NCBI RefSeq assembly: GCF_030973515.1
Contig: NZ_JARGZA010000012.1
Span: 41,494 to 105,493 of the forward strand
DNA from: Jannaschia maritima
GTDB lineage: Bacteria; Pseudomonadota; Alphaproteobacteria; Rhodobacterales; Rhodobacteraceae
DNA length: 64,000 nt
Reading direction: 5' to 3'
Both the position numbers and the translations under genes were made by a program. The number at the start of each line of letters is the position of its first letter. Within the stretch, counting starts at the first letter, position 1. The notes under the pieces are model-generated. The model ran no database searches. It saw only the letters and a program-made list of their open reading frames with translations, and was not told where the DNA came from. This document shows positions 23,683-32,744 of the stretch, piece after piece.

Positions 23683-24059
23683 ATCTCGTGTACAGAGTGG
23701 TAGGATGGTTTTCGGCAACGTGCCATACAGTTTTGTTGGCAGGCGGCGTTACGAAGACGGTCTAGCTGGACTCGGTGTCAAACGGACAAAGTTCCACGCA
23801 TCAACATAGATGCCGCAAACCCCTGGTTCCGCTATCCTGGGAAGCTGAAATCCTATCTCGTTAAGGTGAACCGCCCTGTCAGGGTACCAGGAACGCGCCA
23901 CGCGTGGGACGCCGTGTTATGCCAGCATCCTGAGATGCGGCGTCCGAAAACACCGGTATTCGAAACATCTAATGTGCGCCGCTTTGTATCTCGGGAGCCG
24001 TAGTCGCGTGGTCCCACATAGGGCAGACTATTGATCGACGAACGATCATCGAGGCGAAA
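23683..24059. other. Non-coding gap between backbone and defence island
   Basis: About 375 bp with no supported gene on either strand. Composition is lower in GC than the flanks. It is the boundary between the plasmid backbone genes and the defence island. Confidence 0.4.
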
Positions 24060-26183
24060 ATGAAGGCGACCGAGGCCAAACTTCTGGAGGTCGTGCGCAA
24101 GGCACCGCAGTTCGTAATCCCGATCTACCAACGGACTTACTCCTGGACCGAAAAGGAATGCCGTCAGCTCTGGGACGACGTCATCCGGGCTGGGGGAGAC
24201 GAAGGCCGTCCTGTCCACTTCCTCGGCTCGGTCGTCTACGTCGAGGACGGGCTATCGAACCAAACCGATCGGCGTCCGCTGCTCGTGATCGACGGTCAGC
24301 AGCGCCTTACTACGGTGGCGATCCTGCTCGCCGCATTGCGCGACGCGCTCGGTGAAGGCGGGGAGCCGATCGACGGCTTCTCCGCGCGCAAGATCGAAAA
24401 TCGCTACCTTCGTGATCCCGACGAGGACGGGGAACGGTCATTCAAGCTCATCTTAACGCAGACGGACAAAGATGCGCTGATCGCCGTCGTGGACGGAAAG
24501 CCCGTTCCAGATGGCGGCTCGGCAGCCGTACGCCGCAACCACGAACTGTTCCGGGACTGGATCGTAGGACTCGACGACCTTGCGGGCCTCTGCCGAGGGC
24601 TGGCGAAACTAATCGTGGTCGATGTCGCGCTGAGCCGCGAGCACGACAACCCGCAGCTGATCTTCGAGTCGATGAACTCAACGGGGCGCCAGCTTAGCCA
24701 GGCCGACCTGATCCGTAACTACGTGCTGATGGGGCTGGAGCCCAAGATCCAGACACGGCTCTACACCGAGTGCTGGCGTCCGATGGAGCAGGCCTTCGGC
24801 CAAGAGGCCTACTCGGCGCAGTTCGACGGCTTCGTCCGCCATTTCCTTACCTTCCGGACGGGCGACATCCCGCGGATCGGCGACGTCTACGAGGCGTTCA
24901 AGGATTACGCTCGGCACAGCGAGGTCGCCGAGGACGGCATCGAGGCGCTGCTGCAGGACCTGCGCGACCACGCGCGCTTCTTCTGTCGCATGTCCGGCCA
25001 TGCCGGGGCCGAGCGCGAACCGGACGGTGCCCTGCGCGAGGCCTTCGCCGACTTACACGAGCTGCGGGTAGACACGGCCTTCCCATTGCTGCTGGAGCTC
25101 TACGGCGATTACCAGCGCGACCTACTGAGCCGCGAAGATTTTCTCGCCGCCGTGCGCCTGATCGAGACCTACGTTTTCCGTCGCGTGACCTGCGCCATCC
25201 CGACGAACACGCTCAACCGGACCTTCGCCGGCTTCGGGCGGCACCTGCGCAAGGACCACTACCTCGAGAGCATCCAGGCGCACCTTCTGTCGCTGAAGAC
25301 CTATCGACGCTTTCCGCGCGACGACGAGTTCCGCCGCGAACTGAAGACGCGCGACCTCTACAACATGCGCCAGCGCTCGTTCTGGCTACGCCGCTTCGAA
25401 AACCACGCCCGCAAGGAGCGGGTGACCGTCGAGGACTATACGATCGAGCACATCATGCCCCAAGCCCCCAACGGGCTACCCGACGCCTGGAAGGAGGAAC
25501 TGGGCGAGGACTGGGCGCGCGTGCACGAGACCTGGTTGCATACGCTCGGCAATCTCACCCTGACCGGATACAACTCCGAGTATGGGAGCCGCCCTTTCGC
25601 GGAGAAGCGCGACAGAGAGGGCGGCTTCCGCGAGAGCCCCCTGCGCGTCAACAGAGGACTGGGCCACGTCGACCGCTGGGACGAGGCAGCGATCAAGGCG
25701 CGCGCCGAGCGGCTGGCTGAGGAGGCCACGTCCGTGTGGGCCGCACCACAGCTTAGCGAGGCAACGCTGGCGACCTACCAAGCCAAGGTGGAGGCCGGTG
25801 CGGGCTACACGATCGAGGACCACCCGAACCTCACCGGCGGCACGGTACGCAGGGTGTTCGACGCGCTGCGACGCGAGCTTCTCGCGCTCGACGAGGACGT
25901 CACCGAGCAGTTCCTCAAGCTCTACGTCGCCTATAAGGCGGAAACGAACTTCGTCGACGTGGAACCCAAGTCGAGCGAACTGCGACTGACCGTCAACCTC
26001 CCCTTCGCCGACCTCGTCGATCCGCGTAGCCTGTGCCGGGACGTCTCGAACGTCGGCACGTGGGGCAACGGGGACGTGGAGATCCGGATTTCGCGGCCGG
26101 AGGAGGTCGCCTACGCCGTCGGCATCGCGCGGCAGGCGCTGGAACGGCAGATCGGGGGGCAGGAGGAGACGGTAGCAGCCTGA
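24060..26183 (+). CDS. GmrSD-like DUF262/DUF1524 nuclease (type IV restriction/defence)
   Basis: 707 aa, ATG 24060. The N-terminal DUF262 (GmrS-like) domain has IYQRTYSW (22-29) and IDGQQRLTTV (77-86), the nucleotide-hydrolysis DGQQR motif. The DUF1524 (GmrD-like) His-Asn-His nuclease follows with DYTIEHIMPQ (~460-468) and LGNLTLTGYNSEYGSRPFAE, then a C-terminal ~130-residue DUF5655-like domain (FLKLYVAYKAETNFVDVEPK, RLTVNLPFADLVDPR). Such fused proteins cut modified phage DNA. Neighbour of a type I RM operon, so part of a defence island. Substrate is not predictable. Confidence 0.85.
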   Translation: MKATEAKLLEVVRKAPQFVIPIYQRTYSWTEKECRQLWDDVIRAGGDEGRPVHFLGSVVYVEDGLSNQTDRRPLLVIDGQQRLTTVAILLAALRDALGEGGEPIDGFSARKIENRYLRDPDEDGERSFKLILTQTDKDALIAVVDGKPVPDGGSAAVRRNHELFRDWIVGLDDLAGLCRGLAKLIVVDVALSREHDNPQLIFESMNSTGRQLSQADLIRNYVLMGLEPKIQTRLYTECWRPMEQAFGQEAYSAQFDGFVRHFLTFRTGDIPRIGDVYEAFKDYARHSEVAEDGIEALLQDLRDHARFFCRMSGHAGAEREPDGALREAFADLHELRVDTAFPLLLELYGDYQRDLLSREDFLAAVRLIETYVFRRVTCAIPTNTLNRTFAGFGRHLRKDHYLESIQAHLLSLKTYRRFPRDDEFRRELKTRDLYNMRQRSFWLRRFENHARKERVTVEDYTIEHIMPQAPNGLPDAWKEELGEDWARVHETWLHTLGNLTLTGYNSEYGSRPFAEKRDREGGFRESPLRVNRGLGHVDRWDEAAIKARAERLAEEATSVWAAPQLSEATLATYQAKVEAGAGYTIEDHPNLTGGTVRRVFDALRRELLALDEDVTEQFLKLYVAYKAETNFVDVEPKSSELRLTVNLPFADLVDPRSLCRDVSNVGTWGNGDVEIRISRPEEVAYAVGIARQALERQIGGQEETVAA

Positions 26184-26258
26184 GCAAGTAAGTTGTTTTT
26201 CACCTTCGAGGTGATATCTATCTCTCATCGGACTGGGGGTTGTTCCCGGTCGGCGGCT

Positions 26259-26290
26259 GGCCTCGGGGTTCCTCGGGGCCTTTCGCTTTT
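26259..26290 (+). terminator. Rho-independent terminator after the GmrSD-like gene
   Basis: GGCCTCGGGG (26259-26268) pairs fully with CCTCGGGGCC (26271-26280) including two G-U pairs, followed by TTTCGCTTTT. Confidence 0.75.
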
Positions 26291-27033
26291 CAGGGGAAAA
26301 TCTTTAGTCCCCAACCTCTTACTCTACCCGCTGGACTGCGACGGAGCTTCGGCTCAATGATGTCCCATGCGCGGTTCGGCTGCGCCGGATCGAGGACATG
26401 CCGCCCGATTGGCCGAGCCGTCAGGTCCGCGAGCTGCAAGCCGGCGGAGTTGGTCTTCTTGTCGGCGAACACGATCTCGAAGCCTGGCATCGGCCCCTCG
26501 TAGTTCGCCCCGTCGCGAATGCGCCGGAAGGCGAGCTCCAGCTCGTCATCTTCCCGCTTGCCGCGCCGCTCGACCACGATGTGGGTCGTGTGCCTCTCCT
26601 GGCCGCGCTCGCGTAAGAACTTGAACGCCCGTTCCATGCAGAAGGTCAGAGCGATCTCGTAGGGGTTGTCCGGCTCGGCGTAGCGCTTGGCCAGTCGCTC
26701 TTTGAGGATGGCCGCAGCGACGATGATGACGTCGGCCTCCTCGATCAAACGGTTCAGCCCGTTCATAAAGGCGTTGCGCTTGGTCTGGCTCTTCAGGAAG
26801 GCGAAGGGTGGCTTCTGCTTGCGGATCTCATGCTCGTGCAGGACGACGATGTCATGGCCGAAATGCTCGAACTTGAAGGCCTGCACTCGGGGCGCGACGA
26901 CCTGCGCGTAGTGATCTTTGCGGAAGATGCAGAAATCGAGCACGAACATGGGGTAGTCTGGGTCGATTGAGGTCAGCGAATGGTCACCGCTTTCATCGAC
27001 GTAAATGACGTAGTCGCTCCAGTTGCGCTTCAT
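26290..27033 (-). CDS. DUF3800 (RNase H-like fold) protein
   Basis: 247 aa from ATG 27033 (MKRNWSDYVIYVDESGDHSL), overlapping the upstream stop. YVDESGD is the DUF3800 signature; conserved acidic residues recur at HEHEIRKQK and in the late ADKKTNSAGLQLADLTARPI block. DUF3800 proteins have an RNase H-like fold and are frequent in defence islands, sometimes as predicted nucleases. Last cistron of the type I RM operon. Function in the system unknown. Confidence 0.8.
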   Translation of the reverse strand: MKRNWSDYVIYVDESGDHSLTSIDPDYPMFVLDFCIFRKDHYAQVVAPRVQAFKFEHFGHDIVVLHEHEIRKQKPPFAFLKSQTKRNAFMNGLNRLIEEADVIIVAAAILKERLAKRYAEPDNPYEIALTFCMERAFKFLRERGQERHTTHIVVERRGKREDDELELAFRRIRDGANYEGPMPGFEIVFADKKTNSAGLQLADLTARPIGRHVLDPAQPNRAWDIIEPKLRRSPAGRVRGWGLKIFP

Positions 27034-27752
27034 TATGCGAACCGCCGCTCCAGCCGATCCTTCCGCGCCCGCCAATCCGGCATCTTCCTTTCAAGCAGCG
27101 CGTGGAAGGCAGGCCCGTGATGCGGTTCCAGGATGTGGGCGAGCTCATGGGCGACCACGTAGTCGATCTCGTCGGTCCCGGCCTCCACGAGGCGGGTGTT
27201 GAGCAGCATGCGCCGCCCGTCGTTCGACATGCTGCCCCACCGCTTCTCCATCCGACGGACGGTGAGGGCGGGGCGCATGACCCCCTGGGCTGCGAAGAGC
27301 GCGAGCCCCGCATCGAGCCGGTCGCTGAGGACGCGCCGCGCCTCCACGCCGTACCAGCGGTTCAGCGCCCGCCGGACGCCGTCGGTATCGTCCCGCCTCC
27401 CGCCTACCACGAGGCGGTTGCCATCCCGGCGCACACCGAGGCCGTCGGGGTCAACGACGAGGCGGTGCTCGCGGCCGAGGTAGAGGTGGGTCTCGCCGGA
27501 GACGTAGCGGCGGGGCGGGGTGCGTGGCAGGAACCGCTCGAACTCGCGGATGGCGTCCAGCACCCAGCCGCCGCGCCCGGCAATGGCTCGCTCGATGGCG
27601 TCGTGCTCGGCACCATGCGGCGCTGTCGCGACCACGCGCGTGTCGGGATGGACGGCGATGCCAAGGGTCTTGCGGTTCGAGCGGACCAGCCGCACCGGCA
27701 GCCGCCGCGCTCCCAAAGTCACGACGAGGTCCTCGCCTTCGGGGTCGGTCAT
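27033..27752 (-). CDS. YgjP-like zinc metalloprotease (M48/DUF45)
   Basis: 239 aa, ATG 27752 overlapping the hsdR stop by 4 bp. The C-terminal half has the YgjP signature: RRMEKRWGSMSNDGRRMLLN, DEIDYVVAHELAHILEPHHG (HExxH) and FHALLERKMPDWRARKD. Genes of this family are repeatedly found at the end of type I restriction operons, where they may act as quality-control or regulatory proteases; the substrate is unknown. Confidence 0.85.
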   Translation of the reverse strand: MTDPEGEDLVVTLGARRLPVRLVRSNRKTLGIAVHPDTRVVATAPHGAEHDAIERAIAGRGGWVLDAIREFERFLPRTPPRRYVSGETHLYLGREHRLVVDPDGLGVRRDGNRLVVGGRRDDTDGVRRALNRWYGVEARRVLSDRLDAGLALFAAQGVMRPALTVRRMEKRWGSMSNDGRRMLLNTRLVEAGTDEIDYVVAHELAHILEPHHGPAFHALLERKMPDWRARKDRLERRFA

Positions 27753-30700
27753 GCGGGGACGTGCCGCCGGGCGAGGTCGAGGGCATGACGGGCGATCTCG
27801 TCCATGGTCGCCGGGTCGAGGGCGGTCACGCCCATGCGGCCGCGGACCTCGTCGTAGAGGAAGTCGTCGATGTCGTTGCGGATGGCCTTCTCGACGTCGG
27901 GGTCGTCCTGCCAGCCGATGCGCCGATGACCGGCGACGATCCGCTGCACGGCCTGTGCGCTCTCGGCCGCGACGTCCGCGGCGGCGCCGTTCGCCACGGG
28001 CTCGACGAGGGGGCGGATGCCGCGCCAGAGCGCACTGCCGAAATGGTCGCCGCGTAGGGCCGGCGGCACGTCGTCCTCTGCCCTGCGGTGGACGACCTTC
28101 TCGCGCACCTCGGCAACGCGGCGGAGATACTCACTCGCCTCGATCCTCCCCCTGCGGAAGTCCTCGATGGCCTGGCGAACGAGGGCCGAGAAGCTCTCGT
28201 AAAGCGCCCGGTCGTCTTCCAGGCGCACGTCGATCTCCTTCGCGGTCGCATGCGCAATGGCGTCGGCCTTCGCGGCGATGGAGCCGCCCCCGTCCTCCTC
28301 GACGGCGCGCTGGAACGCGGCCTCGTCGAAGATGTCGACCGGGGCCACGATCTGCGCCACGCCGTCGGTCGAGACGTGCTGGTCCAGGAGCTTGCGGATG
28401 CGCGCCTCGTATTCCCGGCGCTCGCGGTCGGAGAAGGCGTCGGCGTAGCGGTGCATCACCGACCGCCGGAGGCTCTCGAACCGTTTTAGGTCATCCTTGT
28501 AGCGAGCGACTAGCTCAGGCGGCGTCGTCTCGAAGAAGATCTCCGAGGCGAAGGCGAGAGCCAGTGCCCGGGCGAAGGTGCGCAGTCGGGCGTAAAAGTC
28601 CCGGCGGACGAGGTCGTCTGCGAGATGCCGTTCGTAGGCCTCACGGTCGTGAACATTGGCGACGCCGAGGAAGAGCTCCAGGAGGGCCGCATGCGCCTGG
28701 GGCAGCGCGTCGATGGCCTCGCGCATGCCCACGAGGGCCTGCGCGACGTCCGCCTCCTCGTAGTCCTCGAACGCGCCGTAGGTCGTCAGCGCGTCGTCGA
28801 GGTCGCCCAGAAGACCCACGTAGTCGATGACGCGCCCGTCCTCCTTGCGCCAGGCCTCGCCCGTCTCCCTGTCGTCCGCGTCGAAGAGGCGGTTCACGCG
28901 CGCGATGGCCTGCAGGAGGTTGTGCTCCTTGAGCGAGCGGGCGAGGTAGAGCACCCGGTTGCGCGGCGCGTCGAAGCCGGTGAGCAGCTTGTTGACCACC
29001 ACCAGGATCTCGGGGCCGCCTGCGCCCTTGAACGCAGCCGTGACGCGCTCCTCATAGGTCGCCACGCTGCCCCAGGTGTCGCGCACCTCCTTCCAGAACG
29101 CGTCCACCAGGCCCTCGGGGTCGCGGTTCACCGCCTCGTGCCCCTCGCGGTCGTCGTCCTGCGAGATCACGACCACGCTCTCGATCCCTTCGGCGGTGAG
29201 GAAGCGGTGGAGCTGCACCGCGGCGGCCTTCGACTCCGCCACGAGCTGCGCCTTGAAGGGCGTGCCGCGCCAGTTCTTGCGGAAGTCGTCGGCCACGTCG
29301 GCTGCCACCTCGCGCAGCCAGGGCTTCGAGACCCGCACCTCGCGCATCCGCGCCATCTTCTGCTTGAGGAGCTCCGCCCGCTGCTCGGGGAGCTTCGCGA
29401 CCTCGCGCTCGAACCAGCGGTCGACCTGCGCGGCCACGTCCGCCTCGACGTGGCGCCCCTCGTAGAGCAGCGGCACCACCGCGCCGTCGGCGACCGCGTC
29501 CTCGATGCGGTAGGCGTCGATCAGCCCGCCAAAATCAGTCAATGTGTTGCGCTCGCGCTTGAGGAGCGGCGTGCCGGTGAAGCCGATGTAGCAACCATGC
29601 GGGAAGACGCGGCGCATCTGCGCGCGCAGGGACTCGTCATCAGTGATCGTCTGCGAGCGGTGGCTCTCGTCGATCAGCAGGAACACGTCGCGGCTCTCGT
29701 CCACGACGCGGCGAGCCTTGAGCCCCGCGCGGAACTTGTCGATCACGGTGGTGATGATGCCCGCCCGCTCCTCGACCAGATCGAGGAGCTGGCGGCCCGT
29801 GGTCGCCTGGCGCACCGCGTCGGCCCCAAGCGTGGCCTTGAACGTGTCGCGGATCTGGCGGTCGAGGTCGCTGCGATCCGTCACCAGCACAATGCGCGGA
29901 TCGGGCACGATCCGCGCCAGCTCGCGCGCCAGCATCACCATGGTCAAGCTCTTACCCGACCCTTGGGTGTGCCAGATCACGCCCCCCCTGCGGCGCCCGT
30001 CCTCGCCCACCTCGCGTACTCGTTCCAGCGCGCGGCGGATGCCGAAGAACTGCTGGTGGCGGGCGATCTTCTTCACCCCGTCGTCGAACAGCACGTAGCC
30101 GCGTGCGATCTCTAGGAGCCGCTCGGGCGACAGGAGCGAGACGAGCAGGCGGTCGAGCGCCGTGGGCTCCCGGCCCGGGGCCTCGTAGCCCGCCTGCGGC
30201 CCTTCCATCATGCCCTCGTAGCGCCGCCAGTGGGGCGCGAAGTCCGCGCGCATCGCGGTCTCGATGGCGCGGGGCAGGGGGGCGTTGACTAAGTGGCGCA
30301 CCTCGGTCTCGGGAATCTCGCGCTCGCGCCAAGCGGCCCAGAACTCGCGCGGGGTGCCAGCGGTAGCGTAGCGCGGCTCGGACGGGTTCGCGGCCACCAG
30401 CACCTGCGCCGTCGAGAACAGGTGCGGGACCTCGTCGCGGCTTTGATTGCGGATCTGCTGGCTGATGCCCTGATCGGTGGAGGTAGCCGACTCCTTCACC
30501 TCGATCACCGCGAGCGGCACGCCGTTGACGAAGAGCACGATGTCGGGCCGGCGCGTGCCGTGGGCGCCCGCCCGCTCGACGGCGAACTCGGCCACAGCGT
30601 GGAAGCGATTGTTCGCGGGCGCGTCCCAATCGACGAAGCGCAGCGTCCGCTCGCGCGTCTCGCCCTCCACGGTCATGGGTACGGCCAAGCCGAGGAGGAG

Positions 30701-31015
30701 GGCGTCGGTCGCCCGCTCGGCCGCCGTCATCGTGCCTGAGGTCATGTCAGCGGAGAGCGCCTTGAGGCGGCCTACCGCCTCGGCCACGGCGGCGTCGGTG
30801 ACGGGGTGGTCGCGCCCCCGCTGCCGCACGGTGTTGAGGGCGTGGAGGCGCTCGTGCAGCACCTCCTCCAGCAGGGTGCCCCCCAGGCGGCCGTGGCGCT
30901 GCGCCTCGGCCTCCTGGGTGGTCATCACCTCCCAGCCGAGGCGGGCGAGGGTGGCCAGCGCAGGGAGCTGCGCGCCGCCGGCCTCGGAAAGGTCGAACTC
31001 GGGCGAGGTTGTCAC
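27749..31015 (-). CDS. hsdR: Type I restriction endonuclease subunit R
   Basis: 1088 aa from GTG 31015 in a 4-bp overlap (GTGA) with the zinc protein gene. Domains in order: N-terminal nuclease with RRPDIVLFVNGVPLAVIEVK (PD-ExK), SF2 helicase with Walker A HTQGSGKSLTMVM, DEAD-like LLIDESHRSQ, motif III IGFTGTPLLKRE, motif VI region ALTTY/LLQAIARVNRLF, and a C-terminal helical coupling domain. It translocates DNA and cuts at a distance when bound to HsdM-HsdS. Intact by all motifs seen. Confidence 0.95.
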   Translation of the reverse strand: MTTSPEFDLSEAGGAQLPALATLARLGWEVMTTQEAEAQRHGRLGGTLLEEVLHERLHALNTVRQRGRDHPVTDAAVAEAVGRLKALSADMTSGTMTAAERATDALLLGLAVPMTVEGETRERTLRFVDWDAPANNRFHAVAEFAVERAGAHGTRRPDIVLFVNGVPLAVIEVKESATSTDQGISQQIRNQSRDEVPHLFSTAQVLVAANPSEPRYATAGTPREFWAAWREREIPETEVRHLVNAPLPRAIETAMRADFAPHWRRYEGMMEGPQAGYEAPGREPTALDRLLVSLLSPERLLEIARGYVLFDDGVKKIARHQQFFGIRRALERVREVGEDGRRRGGVIWHTQGSGKSLTMVMLARELARIVPDPRIVLVTDRSDLDRQIRDTFKATLGADAVRQATTGRQLLDLVEERAGIITTVIDKFRAGLKARRVVDESRDVFLLIDESHRSQTITDDESLRAQMRRVFPHGCYIGFTGTPLLKRERNTLTDFGGLIDAYRIEDAVADGAVVPLLYEGRHVEADVAAQVDRWFEREVAKLPEQRAELLKQKMARMREVRVSKPWLREVAADVADDFRKNWRGTPFKAQLVAESKAAAVQLHRFLTAEGIESVVVISQDDDREGHEAVNRDPEGLVDAFWKEVRDTWGSVATYEERVTAAFKGAGGPEILVVVNKLLTGFDAPRNRVLYLARSLKEHNLLQAIARVNRLFDADDRETGEAWRKEDGRVIDYVGLLGDLDDALTTYGAFEDYEEADVAQALVGMREAIDALPQAHAALLELFLGVANVHDREAYERHLADDLVRRDFYARLRTFARALALAFASEIFFETTPPELVARYKDDLKRFESLRRSVMHRYADAFSDRERREYEARIRKLLDQHVSTDGVAQIVAPVDIFDEAAFQRAVEEDGGGSIAAKADAIAHATAKEIDVRLEDDRALYESFSALVRQAIEDFRRGRIEASEYLRRVAEVREKVVHRRAEDDVPPALRGDHFGSALWRGIRPLVEPVANGAAADVAAESAQAVQRIVAGHRRIGWQDDPDVEKAIRNDIDDFLYDEVRGRMGVTALDPATMDEIARHALDLARRHVPA

Positions 31016-31485
31016 GGTCGGGGCTCCGTCGGGCTCGAGTGGCCGAATGGGTCGCCGCCAGCAATGAGATGCCAAGCCGCTTCATCTTCGGATCGAAGGA
31101 CGCGACGGTAGAGTTGTCCGATACCCCAGCCCAGCCCTCGGCCCTCGCGTAGATAGCAGTCGACGCACATGTCCGCCCAGGTGTTCGCTTCCTCGTACGT
31201 CTCGGTACCGGAGACTGGATTGATCCGCTTGATCGTCGATATTCGCGACGTCTGACCGTCGATGAAGAAGGCGTCGTCATTCCAGAAGCTCCCGCAGAGG
31301 TCACATCGTTCGGGTGGGTTGGAATGGGCATCGCCAAGCGCGATGACGCCGACGTTGTGCAGTGTCATCGCGGTGGCGAATAACTCTTGACGATACGCTT
31401 CGGCGAAGATGGCGCGTTCCGATGTTCCCGGATCGGGGCGACCGAACAGCAGGAGCGTATCGATGAACTCGTGAACCCGGGTCAT
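31012..31485 (-). CDS. Hypothetical zinc-binding protein inside the type I RM operon
   Basis: 157 aa, ATG 31485, overlapping hsdS upstream and hsdR downstream by 4 bp each. Two Cys pairs, CDLC and CVDC, ~45 residues apart, with RFSIKRIN-like strands between suggest a treble-clef or zinc ribbon. N-terminal helices FIDTLLLFGRPDPGTSERAI. I do not know a standard type I subunit of this kind; its position implies a role in regulating or assisting the complex. Confidence 0.65.
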   Translation of the reverse strand: MTRVHEFIDTLLLFGRPDPGTSERAIFAEAYRQELFATAMTLHNVGVIALGDAHSNPPERCDLCGSFWNDDAFFIDGQTSRISTIKRINPVSGTETYEEANTWADMCVDCYLREGRGLGWGIGQLYRRVLRSEDEAAWHLIAGGDPFGHSSPTEPRP

Positions 31486-32744
31486 TCGGCAGCTTCCCGT
31501 GGCGGGGCGGGCATCAGCGCGTCGAGGCTCTCGGGCACGCGGACGGCGCCGGTGAGCAGCCGCTGCATCAGCCCACGCTTCTGAGCGCGCAGGAGGTCGG
31601 TGCGGGCGGCGATGAGGTCGATCTCGGAGGTGAGGGCGTCGAGGGTGGCGGCGATTTTCTGCTGTTCGTCGAGCGATGGCAGATAAAGGGGTGCCTCGCT
31701 CACGCATTCCCAATCGGCACGAGGCATTCGGGAGCCGGTCGGCCGGCTCGCCTCGGCGGAGAACGGGCGGGATTGGACCAGATAGAACAGGTAGCGGGAC
31801 GCGCAGAGCTTGGGGGTCGCCGTCAGCACCCACATCTCGGTCGAGGCCGCGCCATCATGGTCCGCATGGACGAACTTGCGGAGGTAGGGGCGGAGCTTGG
31901 CGAACAGAACGTCGCCCTCTTGGTAGACGGCGCGCATGCCGGACAGCCCATCCGGGGCGCGGGTTCGGAGCAGGCGGCCGGATGCGCTCTCGACGTCCTC
32001 TAGTTCGATGACTCGGGCGTCCGACGGCAGGTCGGCGACCTCCGCCTTGGTCTTGCGGAGGGCCACGAAGTCCCCAAGCTCGCGTCGACGGTCCGTCTTG
32101 TGGTTGATAAGGCGATCAAGCGCCCCGTCCCGCCGCCGCCGCTTGGCGGCGACGAGGCGCTCGCTCAGGGCGATGGCTGCGTCCCACGCATCCAGCACCG
32201 CCGCGATCCGCCGCTGCTCGGAGAGGGGGGGCGTGTTGATGGGCCAGGACAGCCAATCCTCTAGATCGAAGACTAGCTTCTCGACGTGGACGCCGATACT
32301 CGAATGAAAGCACGTCTGCTGGAAGTAGATCGAATGCGGCAGATGGCGGAGGTAGTCCGCATTCATCTGCGCCGTCGGACGGAGGGTGGAATACTCGTTC
32401 GACACCAACGCACCGTCCAACTCCGGCGGTAGGATCCCACATGCCCCATGTGCGATCTGCCGACGGGATATGACGAAATCGTCGGCCGCGGCACGAAACT
32501 GCGTCGGGGTCAGGATGTCCCGGCCGAACTTCCGCTCCCGCTCGACCAGCCCACCCCGGTTCCGCTTGGCTGTGACAAGGAGATACTCCTCGTCGCCGCT
32601 TACGTTGACACGCCGGTGAACCGGCTCGAGCAGGTCGCCGATGCGCTGGACATGCCACCCGTTGGGCGTTTCCGCCAGTCGTGGAATGCCGGCCTGCACG
32701 CTTGGGGGATAACTGCGATGTTCAAGCGGCGCCTCACCCCCCAT
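31482..32744 (-). CDS. hsdS: Type I restriction specificity subunit S
   Basis: 420 aa, start at 32744 overlapping hsdM by 11 bp. Two target-recognition domains separated by conserved helices: first TRD residues ~20-180, central repeat PPLSEQRRIAAVLDAWDAAI, second TRD ~215-360, distal repeat LPSLDEQQKIAATLDALTSE. Full length, so it should recognise a bipartite site. The sequence recognised cannot be predicted. Confidence 0.95.
   Translation of the reverse strand: MGGEAPLEHRSYPPSVQAGIPRLAETPNGWHVQRIGDLLEPVHRRVNVSGDEEYLLVTAKRNRGGLVERERKFGRDILTPTQFRAAADDFVISRRQIAHGACGILPPELDGALVSNEYSTLRPTAQMNADYLRHLPHSIYFQQTCFHSSIGVHVEKLVFDLEDWLSWPINTPPLSEQRRIAAVLDAWDAAIALSERLVAAKRRRRDGALDRLINHKTDRRRELGDFVALRKTKAEVADLPSDARVIELEDVESASGRLLRTRAPDGLSGMRAVYQEGDVLFAKLRPYLRKFVHADHDGAASTEMWVLTATPKLCASRYLFYLVQSRPFSAEASRPTGSRMPRADWECVSEAPLYLPSLDEQQKIAATLDALTSEIDLIAARTDLLRAQKRGLMQRLLTGAVRVPESLDALMPAPPREAAE

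Noticed and set aside
27520..30115. Long plus-strand frames (436 and 496 codons) opposite hsdR
   Set aside because: hsdR has all helicase and nuclease motifs in the other strand; these are composition artefacts.
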